64,000 nucleotides of DNA from Butyrivibrio sp. XPD2006 (GCF_000420865.1 NZ_ATVT01000004.1:1-64000); one strand, 5' to 3'. Positions 8,541-17,887 are shown, counted from the stretch's first letter. Notes: generated by a model from the letters alone, not told the origin. Translations and numbers: made by a program.

Positions 8541-9473
8541 TTAGTCTACTTTATCTCCTGTAGTGGCATCGTATGTTGAAGTCTCCAGTACTTCTCCGGT
8601 CTCATACAAAACCTTTGAGAATATTATCTGCTTATTCTTCTGGTCATACTCTGTCTTATATGTATATCGGACATTTTCCTCAAGAACTTCACGTTCTCCG
8701 ATCCACATTGGACAGAAAAATTCAAATCCGTCTCCCGACTGAACATCCAGCATCTTGTTGGACACATCAACGGATACACCTTCATCGGTTAAAAGAGTGT
8801 GCTCAAAGTCGCCATAATCACCGACCTCAACATCTTCTCTTCCTATGGTTGCAAGATACTCTTCTGCGTAGGATTTCTTCTGCTTCTCAAGCTCATTTCT
8901 GTCATCATCTTCTATGGTGATGCATCTGCTCCAGAGTGCTTCCGGGAAATTTTCTTTGATGGAATCAACAAAGCCGCTTCCATCCTCAGCTTCGACCATG
9001 GATACAAACTCGTATGTACCGTCTTCGCTTTTCTTAACAGTAACAACAGCCGGAATCACACCGGATCCTGCACACTCCACAAAGTTTCCGTCCTGAAACT
9101 CATATGCTCCGAAAGTCTCCAAGACGTAGCATTTGATCTCGCCGTTCTCATCAGGCTCTTCCTTGTCCATAAGAATATGTCCCTCGCCCTGAGTCTCGCC
9201 GGCCTTAAAAAGATTGTTACAACAGATGATTATTCCGTTCCCGATTGTCTCATCAAGGTCAGCAGTAATGAGCGGAAATGATGTTTCTTCTGCAGCTGCA
9301 TCAGATGTTGCTTCTACAGACGCTTCTGCAGGCGCTTCCACAGTCGCCTCCTCAGTAGATGCCTCTATAGCTGCCGGAGGTTCTTCCTGCGGAACATCCT
9401 TTTTGCCGCAACCGGCCATCATGGTAGCTAGTAAAGTAGTCATTGTCAGTACTGCCAAAAGTCTGTTTTTCAT
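8541..9473 (-). CDS. lipoprotein with DUF-type C-terminal domain, function unknown
   Basis: 310 residues. Type II signal peptide with lipobox MAGC (Cys near residue 22), then a Glu/Ala/Thr-rich linker (STEEATVEAPAEASVEA) typical of surface lipoproteins in this group, then a soluble domain of about 240 residues that I do not recognise. The C-terminus contains YTYKTEYDQKNKQIIFSKV, beta-rich. ATG at 9473 has GGAGG upstream. Probably anchored to the outer face of the membrane. Confidence 0.8.
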   Translation of the reverse strand: MKNRLLAVLTMTTLLATMMAGCGKKDVPQEEPPAAIEASTEEATVEAPAEASVEATSDAAAEETSFPLITADLDETIGNGIIICCNNLFKAGETQGEGHILMDKEEPDENGEIKCYVLETFGAYEFQDGNFVECAGSGVIPAVVTVKKSEDGTYEFVSMVEAEDGSGFVDSIKENFPEALWSRCITIEDDDRNELEKQKKSYAEEYLATIGREDVEVGDYGDFEHTLLTDEGVSVDVSNKMLDVQSGDGFEFFCPMWIGEREVLEENVRYTYKTEYDQKNKQIIFSKVLYETGEVLETSTYDATTGDKVD

Positions 9474-9521
9474 AATATGTTACCTCCTCGTGGTACTTTA
9501 AATTATATAAAGAAATAACAC

Positions 9522-10190
9522 TTATTTCCATAAATCTGATATAAAATACATCAGCGCAGCCCATGTATAGACGGAATAGAAATGCCCCTTGTCATCAACT
9601 CCGGCTTTTATAAGCTCTTTTGCCTTCTCCTTGGTCACAAATTCAAAGCCGTCAAAGAATTCCTGGCCCACAGCACCGGTCTGATCCAGCATATCGAGGT
9701 TATCAAGGCGCAGCTTGACACAGACAAGCCCATTGCTCTCATCAGTCATTCCCGGACTGCTAAAAAGAAGGTTGTTGATCACAAAGATCTCATCCCTCTT
9801 CTCATCAACAACAATTCCTGTCTCCTCAAAGATTTCTCTCTTTGCCGTCTCGATAAGAGGATTGTCTTTTTCCTGATCCTCAGGATCCATAAGGCCTGCA
9901 GGAACACTAAGAAGGAATCGTCCTGTCGGATATCTGTATTCATATGAGAAAAGAAGCATTGGCTCCTTGCCGGGAAGCTCGACGATAACCACACAGCTCA
10001 CAGCATCCGGCGTCATCGCCTTAAACTCCTCCTCACCCATAGGCGCAACAAGTTTGTCTATAGGCCTTCTTGTAGCATCAAAATAGTGTTTCCCCTCCTC
10101 GTATTTGAGGTCAAAAACCCTGAGGAACTTTTTGTCCACTACGGTCTCAACACAATCCTTTGTAATCTTTGGCATTTTTCCTGTTTCCAT
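9522..10190 (-). CDS. NUDIX hydrolase, ADP-ribose pyrophosphatase-like
   Basis: 222 residues from ATG at 10190, chosen because AAAGGGG lies upstream; the ten extra residues to 10220 overlap the upstream terminator. The Nudix box is present but slightly expanded: PAGLMDPEDQEKDNPLIETA then REIFEETG, two to three residues longer before the RExxEE helix than the canonical spacing. Arrangement (SYEYRYPTGRFLLSVPAGLMD) resembles ADP-ribose pyrophosphatases, which clear nucleotide-sugar metabolites. It is isolated, separated by a terminator from the lipoprotein gene upstream. Confidence 0.88.
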   Translation of the reverse strand: METGKMPKITKDCVETVVDKKFLRVFDLKYEEGKHYFDATRRPIDKLVAPMGEEEFKAMTPDAVSCVVIVELPGKEPMLLFSYEYRYPTGRFLLSVPAGLMDPEDQEKDNPLIETAKREIFEETGIVVDEKRDEIFVINNLLFSSPGMTDESNGLVCVKLRLDNLDMLDQTGAVGQEFFDGFEFVTKEKAKELIKAGVDDKGHFYSVYTWAALMYFISDLWK

Positions 10191-10211
10191 AATTGTCCCC
10201 TTTTTGCACAA

Positions 10212-10242
10212 AAGCCCCATAGTTCAAAGAACCACGGGGCTT
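10212..10242 (-). terminator. terminator of the 10257-10994 lipoprotein gene
   Basis: Minus-strand stem AAGCCCCGTGGTTC / GAACTATGGGGCTT, 14 pairs with two G-U, TTT loop, followed by TTTTG. Confidence 0.75.
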
Positions 10243-10256
10243 GTTTATACGTTTAA

Positions 10257-10994
10257 TTACTTAACTGTAACCTTTGTGATATGAGGATTTGCTCCCTCGT
10301 ACCAGTAGAGGAATCCCTCCATGTCTACAGTCTGTCCGACCTCGAGAGCCTGAACCGCCTTGTAAACCTCTGTGTCAGAACCGCAAAGGTATGATTCAAC
10401 TGTAAATGTATAGGTCTGGCCACCAACAGAAGCATTGAAGTAAAGGTCATCACCCTCTGTTCCTGATCCGTCCCACTTGTAAAGGTAAGCAACTTCATTG
10501 CCGTCAGCATCCTTGGAAGGCTCGATTGTAAGGCCCTTGAAAGCTGCGAAAATGTTCTGCTTGTCAATGAGCTCGTCCTTGCCAAGAAGGCCTGTCACAT
10601 CCTCAGCCTTAGCCACAAATGTGTCACCGCTCTCTACCTCATAAGTTGCATCAACGATCTCAACTTCTCCGGACCACTCTGACTTGTAACCTGTAACTTT
10701 GATCTTGGTTCCGGGAACAAGCTTGTTGTAGTCTTCCTCTGAGCAAGGAAGCTCATAGATGAAGTAACCGCCGTCGGCATCCTGTGTGTAGATGGTTGCC
10801 TTGTCTTCCCACCAGGACTGCTTAGCCTGAACATAAGTCTCAACAACTACCTCAGAATCAAGCTCAGCTGCTGCGTATTCAGCGTAGGTCATAACGCCCT
10901 CGCTCTTAGCTGACTTGCCGCTTCCTGAAGCCCCGCATGCTGCAGTCGACAGAGCGACTACCATAGTAAGTACTACTGCCAATGTCTTTTTCAT
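10257..10994 (-). CDS. lipoprotein with two OB-fold-like segments
   Basis: 245 residues. Signal peptide with lipobox STAAC (Cys near residue 20). The mature part contains two stretches of similar design (VVVETYVQAKQSW ... GTKIKVTGYKSEWSGEVEI and LCGSDTEVYKAVQALEVGQTVDMEGFLYWYEG), which look like OB-fold nucleic-acid/oligomer-binding beta-barrels used here outside the cell. No enzymatic motif is visible. Followed by its own terminator; apparently monocistronic. Confidence 0.75.
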   Translation of the reverse strand: MKKTLAVVLTMVVALSTAACGASGSGKSAKSEGVMTYAEYAAAELDSEVVVETYVQAKQSWWEDKATIYTQDADGGYFIYELPCSEEDYNKLVPGTKIKVTGYKSEWSGEVEIVDATYEVESGDTFVAKAEDVTGLLGKDELIDKQNIFAAFKGLTIEPSKDADGNEVAYLYKWDGSGTEGDDLYFNASVGGQTYTFTVESYLCGSDTEVYKAVQALEVGQTVDMEGFLYWYEGANPHITKVTVK

Positions 10995-11046
10995 AATTTT
11001 TCTCCTTTTGTGTGTGCTACTGTTTTAGCAAAATGATTATAGCACA

Positions 11047-12633
11047 TTATTTTTTCTTCTTGTATTCCCTAAAGGCGACAAGTCCTATGAGGACCCATGC
11101 CAGTACAAGCACTGTTAAAAGAGCTTTCGATGCCCCGGGAAGCGGTCCGAGATCTCTTTTCTCTCCCGCCACATTCCCTGAACTCCTCTGATCAAGATGA
11201 TACAGCGATCTGACTTCCTTGTACTGCGCTTCAATAAAGGCGTCATCCACTGTTTTTTTCCTGCGGACCGACTTGGTCACGTTTTCGATCAGCTGCCCCG
11301 CAGCATCTCTCACAGAAGCCGATCCGTTGAACACCGCTGTAACGAAGGTGTTCTTTGTGTTGTTCATAAGGAGCTTTACTGCTTCTATCTTCACATCATA
11401 GTGTTCCGAGTTGTCCGCTCCCTCTTTTGCCAGATAATCCTGATATTCCGGGCTGTTCTGCGCCTTGGTGGTTACCGGAATATATCCCTCTGTCTTGGAA
11501 TAGGCAATCTGAACTTCATTTGTCAAAAGATACTGCGCAAAAATCCACGAAGCCAGAACCTGCTGAGGATCTCTTTTATTAAAAATACAGAGCGAAGGGC
11601 CCTGGGACATCATCTTTATGTCCGATGTGTCATACTGAGGAACCGCCATTACTTTTGTTTCAAATTCCACAACCTTATCGGGCGCTATATCAAGGAGAGG
11701 CGCCCTGCTGCCCATCCAGGTTGATCCGGCTGTCGAATCGATGGCAAATATGCACTGTCCGGCATTCAGGAAATTCGCCGGATACCCTGAAATTTTGAAG
11801 GTTGAAAAAGCCCCGGTGGTAGTGTGCTGCGCCACCGTTTCCAGGATTTCTTTTGTATCATCGTTAAAAAGCAGAATGTTGCCGTCACTGTCAGTATAAT
11901 CCGCACCCTTTTGTCTGAGCATCGTGATCATCATATTGTCGGTGGATTTGTAGATCACGGGGATCATGACGTTCTGTCCGTTTACTTTATATGTGCCGTC
12001 AGGGTTCTTCTCCGTAGCAGCCTCAGCCACCTCCCACATAAAATCCCAGGTAAGGACTTCAGGAAGTTTGAACCCAAGCTCCTCCACATAAGTCTCGTTT
12101 ACATAGCAGGCTTCAGTGGATCTCATATAAGGAAGTGCATAGCAGCTTTCGCCTATTCTTCCCTCGTTCAAAAATTCAGGAACGATCTCATCTTTTCTTG
12201 GCGAATCGAATTTGAGCTCACTTCCGCCAAGACCGTATTTCTCATCTTCAAAAAGATCATCAAGCGGCACCACAACATTGTTGCCCGTAAGATAAGTTGC
12301 GATATGATCCGGGTAAGTAATACAAACATCCGGGGTTGTTCCGGTGGAAATGTTGGTTATTACATCGTTGTAGATTTTGCCGTACTCTGTATAAAGCCTT
12401 AAGTTGACCGTGATGTTCGGGTAGAGCTTTTCAAAATCCTCGATAGCCTGGGAATATATCCTGCTCTGTACCACGTTTGTGTCGTTCTTGGCCCAGAATG
12501 TGATCTCTATATTTTTATTTTCATCAAAGCTCTCCGGAATGGCAAACGCCCCCTGAGCCTCAGCTCCATGGCATCCCGTCAGGAATGTCACGCTCATCAA
12601 AAGAGCCAGAGCCGCACATTTAATTCTTTTCAT
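11047..12633 (-). CDS. sugar ABC transporter substrate-binding lipoprotein with C-terminal membrane anchor
   Basis: 528 residues. Extracellular solute-binding protein family 1 (MalE/UgpB type). Lipobox LTGC near residue 21, then the SBP core (ENKNIEITFWAKNDTN, SRIYSQAIEDFEKLYPNITV, TPDVCITYPDHIA, FAIDSTAGSTWMG). The oddity is a second membrane segment at about 504-522 (LLTVLVLAWVLIGLVAF) with a positive tail REYKKKK, so the protein would be tethered at both ends. About 90 residues longer than a typical SBP because of a basic insert (VTKSVRRKKTVDDAF) plus the anchor. Last gene of the operon that starts at 17669. Substrate unknown. Confidence 0.9.
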   Translation of the reverse strand: MKRIKCAALALLMSVTFLTGCHGAEAQGAFAIPESFDENKNIEITFWAKNDTNVVQSRIYSQAIEDFEKLYPNITVNLRLYTEYGKIYNDVITNISTGTTPDVCITYPDHIATYLTGNNVVVPLDDLFEDEKYGLGGSELKFDSPRKDEIVPEFLNEGRIGESCYALPYMRSTEACYVNETYVEELGFKLPEVLTWDFMWEVAEAATEKNPDGTYKVNGQNVMIPVIYKSTDNMMITMLRQKGADYTDSDGNILLFNDDTKEILETVAQHTTTGAFSTFKISGYPANFLNAGQCIFAIDSTAGSTWMGSRAPLLDIAPDKVVEFETKVMAVPQYDTSDIKMMSQGPSLCIFNKRDPQQVLASWIFAQYLLTNEVQIAYSKTEGYIPVTTKAQNSPEYQDYLAKEGADNSEHYDVKIEAVKLLMNNTKNTFVTAVFNGSASVRDAAGQLIENVTKSVRRKKTVDDAFIEAQYKEVRSLYHLDQRSSGNVAGEKRDLGPLPGASKALLTVLVLAWVLIGLVAFREYKKKK

Positions 12634-12654
12634 ACTATTCCTCGCAATCAGGAC

Positions 12655-13527
12655 TCAGCCTTTGGTTCCGCCGCGGGCCACGCCCTCCATTATCTTCTTT
12701 CTGAAGATCAAAAACAGCACTACCAGCGGCAGCGAGATCACAACTACAGCCGCCATCATGGCAGGTATATTCTCTCGTCCGAAGCCGTTTTCTCTAATCT
12801 CCTGGATACCGTTGGATACCAGGAAGAAATTCTTATCATCGGTGATGAGTCTTGGCCATACATAACTGTTCCAGCACTCAATGACTTTGAGTATAGTTAT
12901 GGTCACAAGGGTCGGCTTTGAAATCGGGATCATGACCTTAAAGAGATACCTCATGTCCGAGGTCCCGTCAACCTTGGCTGCCTTGTAAAGCTCCTCAGGT
13001 ATCAGTTCAAAATTCTCCTTGAGAAGATATATGTAGAAAACCGAAGTCACCGACGGCAGGATAAGACCAAGGTATGTATTTCTAAGGTCCAGGTTGGTTA
13101 TTGTGACAAAGTTGGTTATGATGACCAGTTCGTTAGGTATCATCATGAGAGAGAGAAACATCGAAAAGACGATGTCTTTTCCTTTAAAGTCAAGTCTAGC
13201 AAAGGCAAAGGCCGCAAAAATGATGACTATCATCATAAGTCCTGTGGTAACAAGTGTGAATATCAATGTATTGAAGAAATACCTGGCAAGCGGCACGGCT
13301 GTGAAGGCCTGGATATAATTCTGAAGAGTCGGGCTGAGCGTGAAAAACTTTGGTACGTACTCTGAGTTATATGAGCTGTAGCTCTTTACCGAAGTCAGGA
13401 TCATCCAGTAAAAAGGGAATAGCACCAGAATCCCCCAGATGGCAAGGAACAGATATCTGAGCACTTCTCTTACCGTTTTCTTTATTCTGCTTTCTCTTTC
13501 AATTGTCTGAATCTGAGTGTTATCCAT
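12655..13527 (-). CDS. sugar ABC transporter permease, MalG type
   Basis: 290 residues, six predicted membrane helices, with the inner-membrane permease EAA loop ELYKAAKVDGTSDMRYLFKVMIPISKP that docks on the ATPase. Partner of the MalF-type permease 25 bases upstream and of the ATPase gene before it. Imports an unidentified carbohydrate-like substrate together with the binding protein encoded next. Confidence 0.95.
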   Translation of the reverse strand: MDNTQIQTIERESRIKKTVREVLRYLFLAIWGILVLFPFYWMILTSVKSYSSYNSEYVPKFFTLSPTLQNYIQAFTAVPLARYFFNTLIFTLVTTGLMMIVIIFAAFAFARLDFKGKDIVFSMFLSLMMIPNELVIITNFVTITNLDLRNTYLGLILPSVTSVFYIYLLKENFELIPEELYKAAKVDGTSDMRYLFKVMIPISKPTLVTITILKVIECWNSYVWPRLITDDKNFFLVSNGIQEIRENGFGRENIPAMMAAVVVISLPLVVLFLIFRKKIMEGVARGGTKG

Positions 13528-13552
13528 TTATTCAAATCCTCAAAAAGCTCTT

Positions 13553-14443
13553 TTAACTATAGAATACAGTCTTGCGGCTGACCATGAGATTAATGGTGGT
13601 GATGGTAAATACTATGGCAAAGAGGATCAGCGCTGCTGCCGATGCATAAGACGGATAGCCTCCGCTGTTTCCGTACAGCATATCATACACATAACCCACT
13701 ATCGTATTCATTCCCGCTGCGTTAAGATCCGTTCCGAAAAGAGCCACCTCATCGCTGTAGGCTTTGAACGCCCCGATGAATCCTGTGATCACAAGATAAA
13801 AAACCATAGGCGAGATCATAGGAAGTGTGATCTTATAAAAAACCCTGAAGGGTGGTGTGTCATCTACCTTGGCAGCTTTGTAGTACATGGGATTCACCGA
13901 TGCCAGAGCACTTGTCAGGATCAGTATCTTGAAAGGCATTACGATCCAGATCGTGTAAAAGCACATAACAAACATCTTGGCCCAGTAGGGACCGTCAATG
14001 AAATCGACGCCCTTTCCGCCAAAGAGCTGTATCAGGATATTAACAAGGCCGTCGGAATACGGTGTCTTCTTGAAGAGAATCATGAAGACAAGGCCTACAG
14101 CCAGCGTATTGGTCACATAGGGAAGAAAATAGACGGTCTGAAAGAAATCTCTTAAAACCTTGATATTACTCAGTTCCAAAGAGATGAAAAGAGCGATTCC
14201 CGTAGAGAGCGGAACCGTGATGATAACAATGATAAAGGTATTCTTCAGGGCCTGGATAAAATACGGGTCATGAAGAACGTAGTCATAGTTGTAAAGCCCA
14301 ACGCCAAAATAGCTCTGGGAAGCAAAATTATAGCCCTCTTCAAAAGAGTAGACGAAAACGTCCACAAGAGGATATACCATAAATACCAATAGAAAGGCCA
14401 GTGCAGGAAGCAGGCACAGCCACGCTGTCAGGTTCTTTTTCAT
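13553..14443 (-). CDS. sugar ABC transporter permease, MalF type
   Basis: 296 residues with six membrane helices; EAA-type loop MYYKAAKVDDTPPFRVFYKITLPMISP. The ATG overlaps the stop of the ATPase gene by four bases, indicating translational coupling. Pairs with the MalG-type permease to form the channel. Confidence 0.95.
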   Translation of the reverse strand: MKKNLTAWLCLLPALAFLLVFMVYPLVDVFVYSFEEGYNFASQSYFGVGLYNYDYVLHDPYFIQALKNTFIIVIITVPLSTGIALFISLELSNIKVLRDFFQTVYFLPYVTNTLAVGLVFMILFKKTPYSDGLVNILIQLFGGKGVDFIDGPYWAKMFVMCFYTIWIVMPFKILILTSALASVNPMYYKAAKVDDTPPFRVFYKITLPMISPMVFYLVITGFIGAFKAYSDEVALFGTDLNAAGMNTIVGYVYDMLYGNSGGYPSYASAAALILFAIVFTITTINLMVSRKTVFYS

Positions 14444-15540
14444 GACTCTGTCCTGATCCTTTCCTCAATGATCTTATCAAACAACCTTACCTTTTGGGGC
14501 TTAAGCGAAAATCTCACGCAGCCTTCTACAGGAACAACTTCCTCCTCAGAAGGAATGATAGCCCTTATGTTTTCTCCAAGGAAATGCTCATTGGAAGCAA
14601 TGACACTGGTGTCGCGTCCCATGACTTCCCTGTTGATAAATCTGCAGGCCAAGGGTCCGTTTTCATCCACAATAAATCCTTCCGGCCTTACAGCGACGTA
14701 AACATCCCCGTCTCCGGCACCTTTGGCATCCATAACGGCGACATCACCGATGTAGACTTTATCATCCCTGATGCAGCCTTCAAAAACATTTATCTGAGGT
14801 GTTCCAAGGAATTTGGCAACAAAAAGATTAATGGGCTCATCATAGATTTCCTGAGGCTTACCCATCTGCTGAAGAACACCGTCCTTCATAACAACAATGA
14901 TATCGGATATGCTCATTGCCTCTTCCTGGTCATGAGTTACAAACACGGTTGTTATGCCGGTTTCAGTCTGAATGCGTTTGATCTCCTCCCTTGTCTGGAG
15001 ACGCAGTCTCGCATCAAGGTTTGAGAGAGGCTCATCCAGAAGAAGCACCTTAGGCATCTTGACCAGAGCCCTGGCGATGGCTACTCTCTGCTGCTGTCCG
15101 CCGGACATCTCATTGGGCTTTCTGTCCAGAAGTTCATCAATCTGAACCAGCCTTGCAGCTTCCAGTACCTTTTCCTCCATTGCTTCCTTGGTGAGTTTAT
15201 TCTCGCCGCGAAGGTTCTCAAGAGGGAATCTGATGTTCTCCCTCACTGTAAGATGAGGGTAGAGAGCATAGTTCTGGAACACCAGTCCTACACCTCTCTT
15301 CTCCGGTTCAAGCTCCGTAACATCAAGGTCCTCAAAATATATCTTGCCTTCTGTGGGCTTCTCAAGTCCGCAGATAAGATTGAGCGCTGTGCTCTTTCCG
15401 CAGCCGGATGGCCCCAGCAGCCCCACAAGCTTGCCATCCGGAATGGTAAAGTTAAAATCCGAGACAGCAATCACCTCATCCTTGATCTTCTTATTTCTGT
15501 TTGGAAACCTCTTGGTGAGGTGTTCTAAAACTATTTTCAT
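14440..15540 (-). CDS. sugar ABC transporter ATPase, UgpC/MsmK/MalK type
   Basis: 366 residues. Walker A GPSGCGKST, Q-loop region VFQNYALYPHLTV, signature SGGQQQR, Walker B VLLLDEPLSNLD, H-loop FVTHDQEEAMS, followed by the C-terminal regulatory OB domain (VYVAVRPEGF) typical of MalK-like ATPases. Importers in Firmicutes often share one such ATPase, but here it is encoded in the operon with both permeases and the binding protein. Confidence 0.96.
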   Translation of the reverse strand: MKIVLEHLTKRFPNRNKKIKDEVIAVSDFNFTIPDGKLVGLLGPSGCGKSTALNLICGLEKPTEGKIYFEDLDVTELEPEKRGVGLVFQNYALYPHLTVRENIRFPLENLRGENKLTKEAMEEKVLEAARLVQIDELLDRKPNEMSGGQQQRVAIARALVKMPKVLLLDEPLSNLDARLRLQTREEIKRIQTETGITTVFVTHDQEEAMSISDIIVVMKDGVLQQMGKPQEIYDEPINLFVAKFLGTPQINVFEGCIRDDKVYIGDVAVMDAKGAGDGDVYVAVRPEGFIVDENGPLACRFINREVMGRDTSVIASNEHFLGENIRAIIPSEEEVVPVEGCVRFSLKPQKVRLFDKIIEERIRTES

Positions 15541-15549
15541 ACTTTCCCC

Positions 15550-15720
15550 TCAGATCTGGTGTCTTACCACCTTGTACTCATCGTTATCCTGATAGTACGG
15601 GCACTCCTTGGAATTGCCGGACATAAGTCTGTAATAATCATCCTCGTCCATGTTCACCATACAGGTGTAACACTCCCAGTCCTCATCATACACATAATTT
15701 GCGCAGGTATCGCAGATCAT
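15550..15720 (-). CDS. 56-residue Cys-rich small protein (DUF6472-like)
   Basis: A hidden short gene: MICDTC at the N-terminus, a second pair WECYTC at 17-20, a fifth Cys at residue 40, and many Asp/Tyr. The paired CxxC motifs suggest a small zinc ribbon or metal site. I think it belongs to DUF6472, but cannot check. Its ATG overlaps the TGA of the cupin gene (ATGA), and its stop lies nine bases before the ATPase gene, so it is very likely translated as part of the operon. Confidence 0.75.
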   Translation of the reverse strand: MICDTCANYVYDEDWECYTCMVNMDEDDYYRLMSGNSKECPYYQDNDEYKVVRHQI

Positions 15721-16049
15721 ACAAAATCCTCTCTCATGGGATTAAAGATGTCCAGAAGCTTACCGGCCTCAAGGCATACGCATCCGTGAACCACATCATT
15801 CATCTTGAGCATTGTGTCGCCGGCTTCAACAATCTTTTTTACCCCGTCAATCTCAAACTCAAATTTGCCACTGACTATATATGTGATCTGAGTGTGCGGA
15901 TGGTGGTGAAGCGCACCTACAGCGCCCTTCTCAAAAGTATTCTCAACACACATAAGATCCTTGCTGTATGCAAGAACACGTCTTACCACTCCATTACCCT
16001 GATCTTCTGCCTTAACATCCTTATAAAAAACCCATCTCTCATCTAACAT
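15717..16049 (-). CDS. cupin-domain protein
   Basis: 110 residues, single cupin beta-barrel. Motif 1 is GALHHHPHTQITYIVSGKFEFE, with metal-ligand histidines and Glu/Gln; motif 2 GDTMLKMNDVVHGCVCLE with the last His. Small cupins of this kind bind a metal and often a sugar or small acid, acting as isomerases or sensors. Sits between the ASKHA/ferredoxin gene (15-base gap) and the 56-residue Cys-rich gene (4-base overlap). Confidence 0.9.
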   Translation of the reverse strand: MLDERWVFYKDVKAEDQGNGVVRRVLAYSKDLMCVENTFEKGAVGALHHHPHTQITYIVSGKFEFEIDGVKKIVEAGDTMLKMNDVVHGCVCLEAGKLLDIFNPMREDFV

Positions 16050-16064
16050 TTTATTATCCTCCGT

Positions 16065-17669
16065 TTAAAAGTTCATAGCTGCGATGTAGTCCTCATCGAA
16101 CCCATCCATTGTCGCCAGCTCGGTAAGCTGCGCCATATCTGTTATGAGATCCAGCTTGGCCGAAGCATCAGCTTCCGCCTCCCATCCCGAGAGCACGCAG
16201 GCTGTATACTCCGCAGCCCCCTTGAGTGCTGAATTTCCGATTGCTATTATCTTACCATCAAACTCCTTCGGAAACATATGTAATTCTTCTACATTTTCTT
16301 GTGATATTTTACTTCCAAATCCTCCGGAAATATACACTTTATCAGGAATTTTCCCATCCAGAAGAGTTTTCGCTCCGGTAAATATTGCCGCCTTTGCCAG
16401 CTGCACATTTCTGATGTCGCTCTGCGTAAGCCTTATCCTGCCGTCATCAGTTAGCGGAAATCCCTCATCGAAGTACTCCTCTGTCAAAAGACCTGTCTCA
16501 TCTGCCAGGCCCGTTCTCACCAGTTCAGAAACAGTCTCCATGACACCTGTTCCACAGATGCCTATAGGTTCTGCTCCCCCGATGGTATCTATGATCACCC
16601 TGCGGTTTTGATCCGTGCCATTTATCCTGACGTGGCAGATAGCTCCCGGAACAGATGCTACTCCACAGCTTATCCCTCCTGCTTCAAATACAGGCCCCGC
16701 TGCGGTTGATGTCACCTTGAGGTTTTCTCCGTCGTAGAACGCCATCTCTCCGTTGGTTCCGAGATCCAGGAAAAAGAACTTTTCCTCCCTGTTAAGTTCA
16801 AGAGTAAATAGCCCGGCCACAATGTCAGCGCCCACAAATGCAGAGATTCCGGGAAGAAGCGTCAAGCCGATATCAGGAATATCATCAAGCATTATGTCAG
16901 ATAACATCCACTCCTTATCAAGATATTCTGCAGTGTATGGATACCTGCCAAGACCTGCTGTATCTCTTTCTTCAAGAAGATACAACATGGTTGTGTTGCC
17001 GGTTACGGTTATGGCTTTGAGATCGGGTGACTTACCAAGGTAAGTTATGTTATGGGAAGTCGTCAGCTCTTTTATCAGATTCTCAATGTCTGTGACTACG
17101 GTATTGCGAAGAGCCTGCCTTATTCCTGCGTCTTCGGCTGCCGAAATTCTTGATATGACATCTGCCCCGTACTTTCTCTGTGAGTTGACGCAGCTCGATG
17201 TTCCGACTACTCGGTATCCGTCTGCAGTGTTTTGTATAAGGGCTGCTGCTATAGTGGTTGTGCCAAGGTCGATGGCGATGCCGTAGGCACCGGGCGTTCC
17301 GTCCGTGCCGGCCCCGTTTGTCTCTCTGTCTTCACCTTTTATTTCAGCTTCGACAATCATATCCTGTTCAGTGATATTGCCCCGAAGCTCGATTTCACAG
17401 TCCTCATACACCACGGTCCTGCAGAGTATCCTTATTCCTTCTTCTGTCTCTTCATCAGTAAGGAACATCTCCTCGTAGCTTCCGGGAATCGGAGCTCCCT
17501 TCAGGAACTTTATCCTGCACCTTCCGCACACGGCTCTGCCTCCGCAGGGAAGAGCATACTTCACCCCCGCCCTGTCCAGGACAGCTTTCAGCCTCTCTCC
17601 CTTGGCGGCAGCAATGGCCTGCACTTTTCCATATTCATTTATGGTAACCGTGATCTCTTTTGCCTTCAT
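16065..17669 (-). CDS. ferredoxin-ASKHA protein, corrinoid-activator (RACE/RamA)-like
   Basis: 534 residues. N-terminal plant-type 2Fe-2S domain with ligands in CGGRAVCGRCRIKF (residues about 42-53) plus a later Cys (ILCRTVVYED), then an ASKHA ATPase domain (GIAIDLGTTTIAAALI, FLDLGTNGEMAFY, GICGTGVMETV, VYISGGFGSKI). This is the DUF4445/RACE architecture: ATP-dependent reductive reactivators of corrinoid methyltransferases. No corrinoid protein or methyltransferase is visible in the window; instead the gene heads an operon with a cupin and a sugar ABC importer. So it may serve a methyltransferase encoded elsewhere, or an unrecognised partner. Confidence 0.88.
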   Translation of the reverse strand: MKAKEITVTINEYGKVQAIAAAKGERLKAVLDRAGVKYALPCGGRAVCGRCRIKFLKGAPIPGSYEEMFLTDEETEEGIRILCRTVVYEDCEIELRGNITEQDMIVEAEIKGEDRETNGAGTDGTPGAYGIAIDLGTTTIAAALIQNTADGYRVVGTSSCVNSQRKYGADVISRISAAEDAGIRQALRNTVVTDIENLIKELTTSHNITYLGKSPDLKAITVTGNTTMLYLLEERDTAGLGRYPYTAEYLDKEWMLSDIMLDDIPDIGLTLLPGISAFVGADIVAGLFTLELNREEKFFFLDLGTNGEMAFYDGENLKVTSTAAGPVFEAGGISCGVASVPGAICHVRINGTDQNRRVIIDTIGGAEPIGICGTGVMETVSELVRTGLADETGLLTEEYFDEGFPLTDDGRIRLTQSDIRNVQLAKAAIFTGAKTLLDGKIPDKVYISGGFGSKISQENVEELHMFPKEFDGKIIAIGNSALKGAAEYTACVLSGWEAEADASAKLDLITDMAQLTELATMDGFDEDYIAAMNF

Positions 17670-17887
17670 ATACCATAAGTTTAGTGACTGAAGCCTTAGT
17701 TCGCAAGTTTTATGTGAGTCACCGGGGACGTTTCAGATCGACTCATTGCATACAACCCAGTCGCCGGCGGTGGATGAATTGTCACAAAACAATGGCATTT
17801 TCACCGCAAATGTGAGAAAATATAAGGTAACCGAGCACATTAATTCGGAATAAACAAAATGGTTTTCGAGTATGAAAGGAGATAGTT

